A stretch of 64,000 nucleotides of DNA from Paramecium pentaurelia (taxonomy: Eukaryota > Ciliophora > Oligohymenophorea > Peniculida > Parameciidae): assembly GCA_905183005.1 (NCBI GenBank), contig CAJJDO010000047.1, forward strand, positions 484,097 through 548,096, written 5' to 3'. Below are positions 23,269-35,600 of the stretch, piece after piece. Below the pieces are notes generated by a model. That model was not told the origin of the DNA. It ran no database searches and worked only from the letters and a program-made list of their open reading frames with translations. The first letter of the stretch is position 1. Each line of letters opens with the position of its first letter. The position numbers were made by a program, and so were the translations under genes.

Positions 23269-24743
23269 ATGGTAAGATTATCTTAATCAAACCATAGCTT
23301 TGTTGTGTTTACATTGTTTGCTTTACTAATCTCTTCCTGTAATGCAATCAATCATTTGAGAGGACACATTGAGGGTATTTTTATATTAAAAACAATTAGA
23401 GCATTAAAATAAGCATTTATATTCAAGCCATTCTAAAGGGAACCCTATCACAGCTGTAATTATTGGATTCTTATGTGTTTTTGGTGCATTTGCTATGTTA
23501 TGGTACAATGAGAGAAGGTTTATATTTATCACATAACAATAATAGATAAGCTATTACTGAATATAGATTAGAACAAGCAAAGAAATAATGTACATCAGTC
23601 AATTCAGCTGAAGTAAATCCTAATACTAATCATTAATTGGTTCACACAAATGGTATAACTTAAACTTTAACAATATATTAGGTGAAAGTAAAACTCAAGA
23701 TCTTGTAGTTGACGCTGCTTTTGGATTGTCAATGAAAGACTGTATTAAACTAGTAAGAACAGTTGAAATGTATTAATGGGTACGAAAATCAAGAGAAGAA
23801 AATAAAAGAACTGTTTATTATTATGTTTAAGAATGGAGTTCAACTTTCCATTCAGATTGTGGAGATGGACATTATAATGATAAATCTAAATGGATTGTAG
23901 AATAAGAGACATAAGTTAATTTGAATGTTCGCATTGGTGCTTATTTAATAAGTAAGTCATTGGCAGAATAAACAAATGCTAATGAAAGTATTCCTATGGC
24001 TATGAATAATGCATAAGCTGTTTCAAATTTCTATGGATATTCAAAAGGATTTTAGAATTTGTATCAATTTTATTCTTATTTATAGTGAAGCAAATGGACA
24101 ATACATATATTTCTAATAAAATAGAGGAACTGTTACCATGAATGATTTGAGAGTCTCTTTTGATGCTGCAAGAACTGGTCCTACAACAGTTGTTTCTCAA
24201 TAATATAATGATACTTTCACACCATTTGTTATTCATGATAAATTTGAATAGACTTTAGCTAGAGATGAAAATTTGGAAGATATGGAATTATCATGTGCTA
24301 CTTGCTGTTGTATTTGCTGTAAACTCTGTCGAGCACTTGAAAAGCCTCTCACTTAAATAGATTGGATTTTTGAATCAATCATGACGTAAAATCAAGTATT
24401 TAAAAAAAAAGCTGAAGAAAATGCATGTATTACATTGGCATAAAGAATTGGTGGATATGTATTGATGGTAATTAATTGATGTATTTTTTAGGGAATTGGA
24501 TTTTGTTTGATATTCTCCCCAATCTCTTGGTTGGTTTCATTGATCCCATTGCTTGGAAACTTCTTAGCTTCTATTACAGGATTTGTTTTCTTTTTAGTAA
24601 GTTTTATAATATCAATTCCATTTTCACTATTAACTATAGCTTTTGCTTGGTTATTTTATCATCCAAAATATGGAATTGCATTAATTGCACTTTCTGGTTT
24701 AATAGGAGCAGGAATCTACTTTTACATCAAAAGTTAGAGTTGA
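23269..24743 (+). CDS. TMEM43: TMEM43 (LUMA) family membrane protein
   Basis: About 447 aa. N-terminal hydrophobic segment, then TAVIIGFLCVFGAFAMLWYNE followed by a long lumenal-type domain, and a C-terminal cluster of three to four membrane spans (FCLIFSPISWLVSLIPLLGNFLAS…). The order TM, large domain, TM cluster and the LWYNE-R motif match TMEM43, an inner-nuclear/ER membrane protein. Five introns of 24-29 nt were resolved, the last interrupting the first of the C-terminal spans. An acidic Cys-rich patch (CATCCCICCKLC) before the membrane cluster is unusual. Confidence 0.85.
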
Positions 24744-25096
24744 AATATCATCAAAAAATAATATTATAATCAAAAATTTTCTATATAATTTTATTTTTAA
24801 AAATATTAAAATGAATCATCACATTTAAGGTTAATTAGATTCTAAGAATTTTTTAATTCTATCAATATATACAGCATAATGTAATTTACTTTATAAAATC
24901 TTAATAATAATTTAAAAATATTATATTTTAGATTTATATTTTAATCAAATAATATATACTACTACAATTAATTAAGTTGTCTATTAATTTAAAAATGAAG
25001 AAATTTGAATAATATTTATTTTTTATCCAATAAATTAAATGGATTTAATATTATAATAATTAATAAAATAAAAATAGTTAAATATTATAGTTATTA
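24744..25096. other. Intergenic, convergent ends
   Basis: About 350 bp of very AT-rich sequence between the TGA codons of the TMEM43 and kinase genes. Nothing recognised. Confidence 0.5.
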
Positions 25097-26796
25097 TCAT
25101 TGTTGTATTTCTTAATTTTCATTTTTCTTGTAAACAATAAATTACTCTAAGTTTGCAAATTAAAGATCAGAAAGATCTTCACTAATATTTGATGTATTTT
25201 TTATTAATTATAAATTTGCAAAGTCTGTTATGGATGTTGTCTCATTTTAATTTACACCTTAAGCAGTTAATTAACTTTCACAGATAGAATATGAAAAGTA
25301 AGTATTTTTTTTATTTGATAATTTTGTTGGACTGCATGTAAATAAAGATTACATAAGATTTGATTTATCCACTTTTGATGATAAAATATTTTAAGAGGAT
25401 TTTAAAAGGATACTTCTAGATTTCTAATTATTCCTTTAATATTTGGAAGATAATCTGGGTATATTGTTTGAGATTGCTAAATTAATGTATGTTTCTGTTT
25501 CTGGTTCAATGACTCCATTATCAAACCAAGGATGTTTTAAAGCTGCATCAGGTTAAAGTCTTAAAGATGAATCTTTTTATAGCAATTAAGATACAAGATC
25601 CTTTGCTTCTTTTGAAATTTATTTAAATAATTCATCTGGAAATGTAATTTAAGCTTCTATAATCTTTTCTATCAAATCATTTAAACTAAAATTATATTAT
25701 AAATTTACTATTCTGAAATAAATGGTAATTAACCAGATAACATTGAATATAAAATACATCCAGCACTCCACATATCAACCATCTAACTTTTTATTTAAAT
25801 AAATATAAATATTACTTATAACCTTCTCCTGTAAATATTTCTGGTGCAGAGAATGCAACTGTTCCAGTATAAGTCCACATTTCAATTTTTTCTCTATCTT
25901 TTAAATCTCCAAATTCTTTATAAGCATCACTAAATTTACTCACATTAAAATCAGTTACTTTTATCTAATTTTTATCTAATATATATTTAATAATAATACT
26001 TTCAACACATAAAATATTATTTGGTTTCAAATCTCTATGACAAATTCCATTTCTATGCATATATTCAATAGCACTTAATAATTATTTGAATAGTTCCTTA
26101 GCAAGACTTTCAGAATAATGTCCTAATGTATTAATTACTTCAAACATTTCTTTTCCTTATACTAATTCCATTACAGCATATGCTTAACTTTCAGATTAAA
26201 ATCCATTATTAAAATCAATATATAATCTATGAACTTTCACAATATTATCATGATTTAATTTTTATAGTGATTTAAATTCAATTATCATCTAAATATAATA
26301 CTTAAATTACATTTCTAATAATTTCATCATCTTATGTTTATACTATTTTAACTGCATATTCCTCTTTTGTGTGTTTATTTACAATCCTTTTTACTAAACC
26401 TAAACAACCTTCTCCAAGAATTTCCATCATCTCATATTCTTAATCAAATTTCTTAATATCAGCACAAATATATAAAGAATCTAAATCACTAATTTCAACA
26501 TCTAGTTTCTTGCCTAATTCCTTAAGTTCTTCCTATGAATTCTTTTCATAATATGAAGGTTTTTTTATTATTAATTACAGTCTTCCTATGTTTAAATGAA
26601 ATACTATACCTTTTAGTTATTATTTAATCCTATTTCTATTATTCTCTGCTTAATTTTATTTATCTTCTAATTCACATTTAATAAATTAAAATCTACTACA
26701 ACCTTTTTTCTCAGTATTAGATAACTATGATGAAAGAAGATTTTATTCTAATAAAGTGGATTCACAAAGTGAGATTGTTGGTAATTTTTCAATCAT
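25097..26796 (-). CDS. Serine/threonine protein kinase (CAMK-like) with DFN motif
   Basis: About 540 aa: N-terminal extension of about 130 residues, kinase domain, C-terminal Ser/Asn-rich tail. Motifs: GEGCLGLV (Gly loop), EEYAVKIV (Lys), HRDLKPNNIL (catalytic loop), VTDFNVSKF (DFG replaced by DFN), TGTVAFSAPEIF (APE), VDMWSAGCILYSML. Asp of the metal-binding motif is kept, so activity is plausible. Introns: 22 nt near 26290, 29 nt at 25787-25815 with AAG acceptor, 23 nt near 25700. The AAG site is used although a TAG lies 4 nt further, because only AAG keeps the frame into MVDMWSAGC. No EF-hands follow, so it is not a CDPK. Confidence 0.88.
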
Positions 26797-27006
26797 TATC
26801 TGGTAAAATTATTTAATTAATATAAATGACGAATTTATTTCATAAATATTATTAATATCAATGGAAAAAAGATAAGAATTAAGTTTATAATTTATAATAG
26901 AATTAGTAGTTTAAGGATAAAATACTATCTTATAAATTAAATAAATATTTAATGAACAAAATTCAAATTCTATATTTTAAACATTTATATTTTATAATTA
27001 AATTAC

Positions 27007-27582
27007 ATGTAGTCCACTAGATCGAATTCTGCATAATATAGAACCTGCAACTCATAATATGGATAAGGTTGGTTATTACATTAAGGATAATAGTAAATCA
27101 AACTGAATGAAGCTCCAGTTCCTACTTATGCTGAAATCGTTAGAAGCATGCAAGTTATTAATCTAATTATGACTTTAGGATTTCAAAAGGGCTGAAAAAT
27201 TGATAAAAAATAAATTAGTTGCATAACAAATTAGTTTGGAATCTGAAAAGAAAGAAACTGAAGAATAGAAACAAAGAAGAAAAATCGATAATAAAGTACC
27301 TCCAAAACCTTTTCCTGTATAAGAAGATTAATATAAAAAACCACCTTTGGGAATCAATGTTGGTATTATGCAGATCGAATTATTTATGTAGGTTTACCTA
27401 TATATGAAACTTCTAATATGTAATATGGGTAATTGAATCCTACTAAATTTGAATTAATTGAAAAGTATTATCCTAGAGATGCCAAATTTACTTAAGGATT
27501 TTTAGGGAGCACTTATAAATTTGATGGTTTAAATACAAGTGTTGCTTTTTCAAAAACTCATAAAGCCTTAGATGAATACTGA
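27007..27582 (+). CDS. Hypothetical protein with an apparent frame break
   Basis: ATG at 27007 (MQSTRSNSAQYRTC) leads through a 25-nt intron near 27167 into a Lys/Glu-rich segment ending PFPVQEDQYKKPPLGIN (about 27350). From there the coding-like sequence continues in another frame: YYADRIIYVGLPIYETSN … STYKFDGLNTSVAFSKTHKALDEY, TGA at 27580. No GT-AG intron of suitable length fits the junction, so a one-base deletion (or sequence error) is likely. The product and family are not recognised; similarity to small axonemal proteins cannot be judged by eye. Confidence 0.5.
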
Positions 27583-27613
27583 TTACAATTATAAAATATA
27601 AGTTACAATATAA

Positions 27614-29639
27614 TCATATAAATAATGGTTAATTCACTTATAAAGGCAAATCAAAGTAGTCTTAAATTTTATTAGATTTAGTCAAGTATTCATAGAGCTA
27701 TTTAAATTCTTCTTATATCTCTAAAAATCTATGAGCTTTTTGAGAAATTATTTAATAATTGATAGGTGAATAAATTGTGAGAGGATTATAAGGAGGACAT
27801 TATTCCAAGGTTATAAATGGATTTTATTAACTAATTTACATTTATTAAATACCCATAATTGTCAATATAAATGCCCTCTTTTAATGGATCGAATTAAGTA
27901 CCATACTTCTTTAAAAAGTCAAGAAGAATTTATTTTTTATCATTTTGAGTGTAATGTTTACACATATAGATTGCAGCTAACATTATTGATAAACAAAAAG
28001 AACTTATCCCACCTATTAAAAATAAATATAACATTAATTACCTGTATGAGCATCATTTAAATTTTTTGATTTAACTAAATGTTTTAGAATTAACATAATA
28101 TCTCTATACCAAACAAATCTACTAACCCAATCTTTAACAATTGTTGTCGAGGCAAATCCCAAATGAGGATTATTATATATATTACTCCATTAATAAATCC
28201 AAGTTATATCTACCTAAATGATTTTTCCTAATAGTTTTATAATTTTAATATTACCTTGATCATTTTGATCTAAATGAAAATATGACCAGTTCTATTGAAT
28301 TTGGTAATCCTCATCATAAAAATTAGATTTCGGATTCAATTCTAATTTCAATATTGGCATATGACCTTGAATCAATCTAAAAAAACATTTAATTAAATTT
28401 ATTACTTTGATTTAATTAAAAAGGGTGTCTACTTTAATGTATTATTTAAAAGTTATAAGAAACTTACTATTTAACTATAGTTTAAGTTCTATGAACCCCA
28501 AATACCTACATCTACATCACTTATTTCTAAATCTAATCCAGTTTCAAAGGAACCATAAGGATATATATTTAGATTATAGTTAGTATAAATAAGATAATTA
28601 AGTCTATTCAAACAAACTTATTTTCTGACTCTATTTTGATAACTTTTTTATTGAATAATATTCAATAATTCATCAATATCATAAGTTTTAGATTTAACTA
28701 AATTTAATTATTTTCTTTTAATTGGTGTTGTTTATGTAGAATGAGGATATTATTTATCACCTACTTTTTCTCCATTATTATTATAGTGTTTTTTCTTTTG
28801 TTTATCTCTGCTTGATAATTTTTAAGCACATAATTTATTTTCGTCTTACTATTATAGACAATCATCAGATTCTGATTATGAATTTCCAGCAGTTGTGCTT
28901 CTTGCTCCAATCTAATATATTATTACATAGATTACATGACTAAATTAAGCATCAAAGTCAGTAGAATCTTTTTTATTTTCCTATTCATTATTTTCTATTT
29001 AAGTTAGACTAACTTACTTCCTTGATTTCTACTATGATATTTATTATTTTATTTTATGAGACTCTTGAGGAGAAAGTTAATTATATTGTTTTTCTTTAGA
29101 TTGTTATTGAATTTCAGGTTATTGTGGTTATTATTTATCTGTGAGTGTTTAATTTTTTAGTATTCTTAACTAGGAATCTATTTTATTCTTCCTGTTCTTT
29201 GCCTTTTTGTGGCATTTTTATTTTTAAGTTGGAAATTGTTAAGCTGTTGGAGGTAATTAAAACAAGTCAATATCCTCTTAATCACAAATTTATAAAACAT
29301 TACTATGTTCAGAATTTTATTCTTTCTAAGTCTGTTATTAACAATTAAATTAAAGTTCTTCATTAACAACACTCAAAGATAAACATATTATGTTTTTTAT
29401 ACAAGTATTAACATCAAATTCTTCACTCTTTTTTTTTGATATTGTTTTACTCTAATAATTTATACTAAAATTGATACATTCCCTTAATTAGTTCCTTCAG
29501 AATCTTTTCTCAATTCAGGTTAAGATTTATCTTTTTAATTATCTATTTAAGTGTTTTTAGAGCGAAATTATTTTGTTCCTTTTATCGTCTCATTATACTT
29601 ACATTCATTGATTTGGTTAGATGTAGTTAAAATTTGCAT
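27614..29639 (-). CDS. Non-canonical poly(A) polymerase / TRF4-type nucleotidyltransferase
   Basis: About 620 aa. N-terminal 260 residues are low-complexity (Gln/Lys/Ser). The catalytic domain has YGSFETGLDLEISDVDVG, the GS…DxD signature of DNA-polymerase-beta-like nucleotidyltransferases, with a probable third carboxylate in DQVDITW. The PAP-associated part follows: KDWVSRFVWYRDIMLILKHLVK, GGISSFCLSIMLAAI. TRF4/PAPD enzymes add short A or U tails in RNA surveillance. Introns include 26 nt near 29470, 24 nt near 28925 and 22 nt near 27835. The start (MQILTTSNQ) is the first ATG in frame after splicing. Confidence 0.82.
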
Positions 29640-30427
29640 TACAATAAATGATTTTTTTATTTATTATATTCGCAATTAGTTTAATAATTATTTCTAATGC
29701 ATTCAATGAATCTTTTCTGCTTAAGGTTTTTCATTATAAAATAATTGAAATGAATTAAATTTATAGTTGTAATATCTCATCTATACATTAAATATAGATT
29801 AAATGATTTATGAATTTATGAATTTTAATTTATTTATTATATAATAATATCTTATATTTATTAATGATTTATTTATTTTTAGTAAACTTAATGATCAAAA
29901 TTCCTTATTTTGAATTCATAAAATTAATAAATGATCATTTATGATAATATCATTTAGAAGGTTTAAATTATTTTAATATACTTATTAAATAAATTTGAGA
30001 TATAACAAACAAAAGTGAATTTTGGTAATAATATCATGATATTTTATAAAAATTATTCCAAAACTATACTAAGAATTTGTAAAATAGTTAAGATTCTAAT
30101 TTATATACCTTTTCTTAATTAATTTTTATTACTAAAAATATATAAAGATTATAATTTAAAATGCTTTAATAATAGAATCATACCTATTCTATCTAACCTT
30201 TTATTTAAATTTATTTACTATTTACAAATGCTATGTGATTTTTAAAGGCAAAATTATCGCAGTTTATTTTTTATATTATCTAATAATATAATAAGTATTG
30301 CAAATTGACATTAAGAAGAGTTTGAATAGATTGATTTTAAATAAAAATTTATATTAATTTCAATTGGATTACATAATTGTCATAAATTTCATTTATTATA
30401 ATAATAAAATAAATAAATTATCAAAAA
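29640..30427. other. Intergenic, AT-rich
   Basis: About 790 bp between divergent starts of the nucleotidyltransferase and phosphatase genes. No gene-like frame, RNA gene or repeat was recognised. Confidence 0.5.
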
Positions 30428-31248
30428 ATGTTCAGATTATTTGATTCAAGTTATCAATAAATGAATCAAATTATTGAAGAAGGTGGGAATGTACTATGGC
30501 TTGGTGATTTTACTGCAGCATTAGATAGGCCTTTGCTTGATTCGAAAGGCATTTAGACAGTGTTAACTGTTGCAACTGGCTTAGATGTAGCCTACAGAGA
30601 ACCAGGTATAACTCATAAAGTACAAATTCTAAATAATGAAAGGTATATCATATCCTAGATTCAGAAACTGCAAATATTGGAAGATTGTTTTAAGACACAA
30701 ACACTTAAATAATTGAAGGTTTAAAAAGAGGATCAGTTTTAGTACATTGTGCTGCAGGAGTATCAAGGTCTGCTTCAGTAGTGATAGCATATTTAATGAA
30801 AACAAAAGGATTTGGTTTTTAAGAAGCATTTAACTTTGTAAAAAAGAAGAGAAGTGTCATTTAACCTAATTATGGATTTATTAAATAATTAAGAAATTAT
30901 GAAAAGGAAGTAAAGATAGTAAAAAAAGAAGCTCTTTAACTAAAAATAAGTGAAAATCCATAAGATGCAAAAGGTTGGTAATTGATGAAGACTTAAGAGA
31001 AAAAGACATCTGATTTAAACATCATAGGTCAATAAGCTGTTCAATAACGATAACCAAGTTAATTAACTTAACCAAAAATAACTACTTCAAATTCTACAAG
31101 AGCTAATTCTACAATAAATTCGAAAAAATACTTTGAACCATAAAAGACTTACTAAGGACCTTAGATTGTAACCTATGCAAAAAATAATAAATTAGTTATC
31201 AAAAATCATTTTGCAATGCCTGAGATAAAATAAAAAAAAAACAAGTGA
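30428..31248 (+). CDS. Dual-specificity protein phosphatase
   Basis: About 265 aa. The first 160 residues form a DUSP domain: NVLWLGDFTAALD, then HILDSETANIGRLF with the general-acid Asp, and the active site VHCAAGVSRSASVVIAYLM (HCxxGxxRS). A 23-nt intron, 30620-30642, ends in AAG and is needed to join HK to VYHILDSE. The C-terminal third is Gln/Thr/Lys-rich and likely disordered. DUSPs dephosphorylate pTyr and pSer/pThr, often on MAP kinases; the substrate is not inferable. Convergent with the next gene, 26 bp between stops. Confidence 0.9.
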
Positions 31249-31274
31249 AAATCATACTTATTTATTTCATTTAA

Positions 31275-32406
31275 TCAAATTTTATAACATTAAGTCATTT
31301 CTTCATTATTATCAAAAGGATCATTTAATGTTGATAATCTTTTTACATAACCAAAAGTTGTGTTTCCAAATAAAAAAGATTTTGCTGTTTGATGTTATGG
31401 AGTAGAATAAAAAGTACTTAAGGATGATACTTTTGAACATTATTTTTTAATTAATCTATCTTTGGCTTATTAAAGTTTTAATTGTTAACTATATTTTTCT
31501 ATATCTTACAATAATTTTGAATCAATTATTTTCCATGTAGGTGATTTAAACTATTTTTCAATAAAGAAATTTTTATTTAACTCATAAAATATTTTGATTT
31601 AAGATGTTAATCTAATAAATTCAGGAATAAGGCCATTTAATTAAAAGAAAAGTGATATTTAGATTAGTTAATACTCTACAAGAAATTAAAATATGATTCT
31701 AAAATTATTCAAATTATTACTTTTCTATAAATAAATATGTTGCTATCACATCATTCCAAATTAATAGTAAAATCTCACCAACTATTAATTCTTAGACTGT
31801 CTCATATATTTATTTAATAAACTAAAAACATATCTGATAATGATACCTAAGAATAACTAAATATATGGTTTAATAAATTAATCGCCTTGTAATAATAGAT
31901 GCAATCATTAGTTAATGCTTTAAATAGATCATATTAATACTTGAAGAATTTATTTACTATAATTTTGCAATCCTAAGTAAATCAAATCCATTAGCAAATC
32001 TTTGTAGCATTTCATAATACATTTAGACAAATTTCTCTTTATCTTAATTTTTCTCTCTAAATCCTATTTTGCTTATATAAGTTTACTTAATCTGAAATCC
32101 ATTCCAAATTAGAAAGGATTCAGAAAATTGCTAACCATGTATGCCATCTTCTAATAGGACATGGCAAGTTGCCAAAACTTTTAATTTTACACAAAAGGAA
32201 GCCTTTTCCGGTAAGGCCTAAAAAAATGTTTAAAAAGTCTTCTTTATTGGTTAAGGTGTTCGACACATTAATTGAGGTTGTTAAGGGAACCCTTACATCA
32301 GTTATTTCAAGTCTACAATACTCAATGATGGTTTATTATTCAAAATTGAAGTATTTGATAAGGCTCTCTCAAATTCAGTTTATTATTTAAAAAACATATT
32401 GAACAT
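31275..32406 (-). CDS. Hypothetical protein, possibly a Vps38/UVRAG-like factor
   Basis: Open from ATG 32406 (MFNMFFKQQTEFERAL) to TGA 31275 with at least one 22-nt intron near 31720. The N-terminal part (FCVKLKVLATCHVLLEDG) looks like a beta-sandwich. The middle is helical (EKFVQMYYEMLQRFANGFDLL) and the C-terminus helical and Ser-rich. The order of a C2-like segment, helices and an IASIITRR stretch is reminiscent of UVRAG/Vps38 in autophagy PI3-kinase complexes. This is only an impression. The base composition at 32110-32400 is richer in G+C than its surroundings, consistent with coding. Alternative splice frames exist around 31700-31850. Confidence 0.5.
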
Positions 32407-32619
32407 TGTAATTATTTATGTAATTTTTTTCTATTATTCTTTTCTTTTTATAAAATATGGTAGTTTTAGAAATATCTAATAGAAACTATATATGATTTAT
32501 ATATTAGAGTTACTTATCATAATAATGATGCTTCTCTTTTCTATTTACAATTTATCAAGTTTTGATTGTAATTATATTCTTAAAATTAACTTGATATTCA
32601 ATATAATAATTCAAATTAA

Positions 32620-35600
32620 ATGGATAGAAAGAAGTTATTATTTGAAAGCAATTTGAAAAATAATTCCTAAGATTTAATTGTGGGGGATAGAGAAACCAAA
32701 GCAAGAATAAATGAAATACGTTCTAGGGGTGATTCGATAAGAAGAGGAAGTTCAAAGTATTTGATTTATATATCAATTAGATAGCCATATCATATTAATA
32801 ATAAATCATATGATATTTCAACCAAAACAAGTGGAAGCTTTATAATTACAAAGGACAATGAAGTATCTTATTTAAAAAAGAAAATTGATGAATTGCAATT
32901 TAGAATAGATTCTTAAGAGGCAAAATTAAAAGCAAGAGACAAGGAGATCGCCTATTAATAATCTCAAATCAAATAATTTGTTCTAGAGATGAATGAAGTT
33001 TAGATTATTGAAGATAATTATAAAGAAGAAATATCAGTTTTGAATAAAGAATTATCATAATGGAAAGAAAAATACTTTGCTAATCTCAAGGAATATCAAT
33101 TTCGTTAAGCCCAATTATCTCGATAGTCTCAATAAGAGTAAGCTATGATGAGAAAGAAATACGAAGAAATAATTGAATAATAATAAAGAGAAATAGAATC
33201 AATTGAAATTAGATTTGAAAATGAGAGAGATAACCTATATAAAGCACTTGATTTACAAAATACTACCATGTAGAGAAACGATGAAATGAAAGTATACAGA
33301 GAATATATTTTAAGGAATTGATGATAAAATTAGAAGAAAGAGATGCTGAAACTCATTAATTATAAGAAAGAATCCAAGTATTGGAGAAAAATAAAGAAGA
33401 ATTAAAATTACATCATTAATAATAGACTTCTAAATTGAATGAACAAATCAAAAAATGTAATTATGTATGAATATTATTAAATAAATTAGATTGAACAAGA
33501 AGTTAACAGTTTACAATAACAATTATAAGGAAAAGATAAATAAATAAATACATTATAAATTTAAATTGGAGAATAAAAAAAAAAGACAAATTAACAAGAT
33601 TAGGAAAAATTACAGCACTTAGAAAATCTTAATAATTAACTTGTATAATAGATAAGTTTATTAGAAGATTAAGTTGCAAAATTCAATTAATAAGCAAAAG
33701 ATGTTTAGAAGATACAATCATTAGAAAAAGAAAATGAAAATCTATAAATGATTATCTATGAACAAAAAATATAGAATCATGATTTAAAATAATAATTAAC
33801 ACTATTTTAATAAGAAATTAATTAGTTAAAAGAGTAAAATTAAAATATTACAAAAACAACCTAACTTGAATAAGAAATCAAAGATTATAAAAGGTTATTA
33901 AGTGAATTAAAAGAATAAAATGGAAAACTTTTAAATTAGTAAGTGGATATTGAAGAAATTAATGAAGAACTTATAATCTTGAGGAAGAATAATCAAGAAT
34001 TAAAACAATAGCACGCTGAAGACTTCAAAATTATAGAAACAAAATGTTAGAAAATTAAATAACTAGAGTAAGAAGTAAATTAATTGAGATAAGAGAATTT
34101 GATATTTTCAAGTTAGAAATCACAGTGTGAAGAATTGGAATAAAAAATATAAGAACTTAATAATTAAATAGAAAAATTGCATTTTACTAATAAAGAAAAA
34201 GATGATTTAATTTTATAAAAGCAAAACCTACTACAGTAGTAAAATCTAAATTCAAAAGATTTTGAAAAATTAATAACTTAATAAAAAGCCGAAAACAAAG
34301 AACATTTAATTTAAAATAAGCAATTAACAAATCAAGTAGTTTTATTATAAAAAGAAAATGAAGAATTTTAGTAGGAACTCTTAAAATATCAAACAGAAAT
34401 TGATGAATTAACTAGGATACATGAAGAGAATTTAATAAAAATAAATTCTTTAGAAAACGAGTAATAATAATTAAAAAATACTTTTGATCATCATTAAAAA
34501 GAAATTTAAAAAAAAGATGCTGAAAAGTTATCAAACTTTGCATAATTAGAAAATGAAAATGCAAAACTTTATTAATAGAGAAACAAATTATAAGATAAGA
34601 TAGGAGAATTAGAAGATACAGCTAATTCAAAATTGAAAGAAATAAATTAAATGAAAGAGCAAAATTAAGAGCTTTTTAATCAACTTAAATCTTAATAATA
34701 AGAATTAGAAACCTTAAATTGGCAGCTTTAGAATTTAAATTCCTAATCTTAGGACTATTAAAATAATTTAATTGAAAAAGAGGAGCTTCTTATTTAATTA
34801 TAATCCAAGAATAATAAATTAATTGATCAAAATGAAGAATTGTAAATCAGTATTAAACAGCTTAATAATACGTATGAATCTCAAATTATAAAATAAAATG
34901 AGAGAATCTAAGAGCTAGAATAGAATTTAGAAGCTTTAAATGAAAGAAATGATCAAGAAGCTTTAATAAATGAAAATTTATTATTATAACTAAAAAATTA
35001 AGAATTAGAAAACTAAATTCATTCTATAATTAATGATTATGCTAAAAATTAAGACAAATTGGAAAAATAACTCTTATATTAAGAACATAATAAAGAAGAG
35101 TTAAAATTAAAGTTAGATGAATGGTAAACTCAAAATGATGAACTTTAAATAAGACTTGAGTTATAGGATAAAGATATTGAGAGATTATAATAAATAAAAT
35201 TTGAGTAGTAAGATGAATTAAACAAGTAAATAGAAGCTGTATCTAGTATTAAATAATCGACAACTATATAATTAAATGAATATTAAAGACATATTGAAAA
35301 AATAAATCTATTAATTGTTGAAAAAGATGAATAAATAATGTTTCTATAATAATAAGCACTCGAAAATGGTTTGATAAAACAGGAAACTGAGTAACTTAAA
35401 TTAGAAGTAAGTAAATAGATGGAACTAATAAATTAATTGGAATAAAAAAACGAAAATTACGAAGCATAATTATAATAAAAAATTTTAGAAATTAAATAAC
35501 TTAATTTATAATAATAATTAATTGAATTAAATTAAAAAAAAGAAATTGAAGATATAAAAAATAAAGAATTTGAAGCCATTAAATTATAGGAAAAATACAA

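Noticed and set aside
32169..32390. Plus-strand ORF in a less AT-rich patch, at first considered a foreign insert or structured RNA
   Set aside because: The minus strand is open through the whole patch and continues in frame from ATG 32406 into the gene ending at 31275, so the composition is explained by coding.
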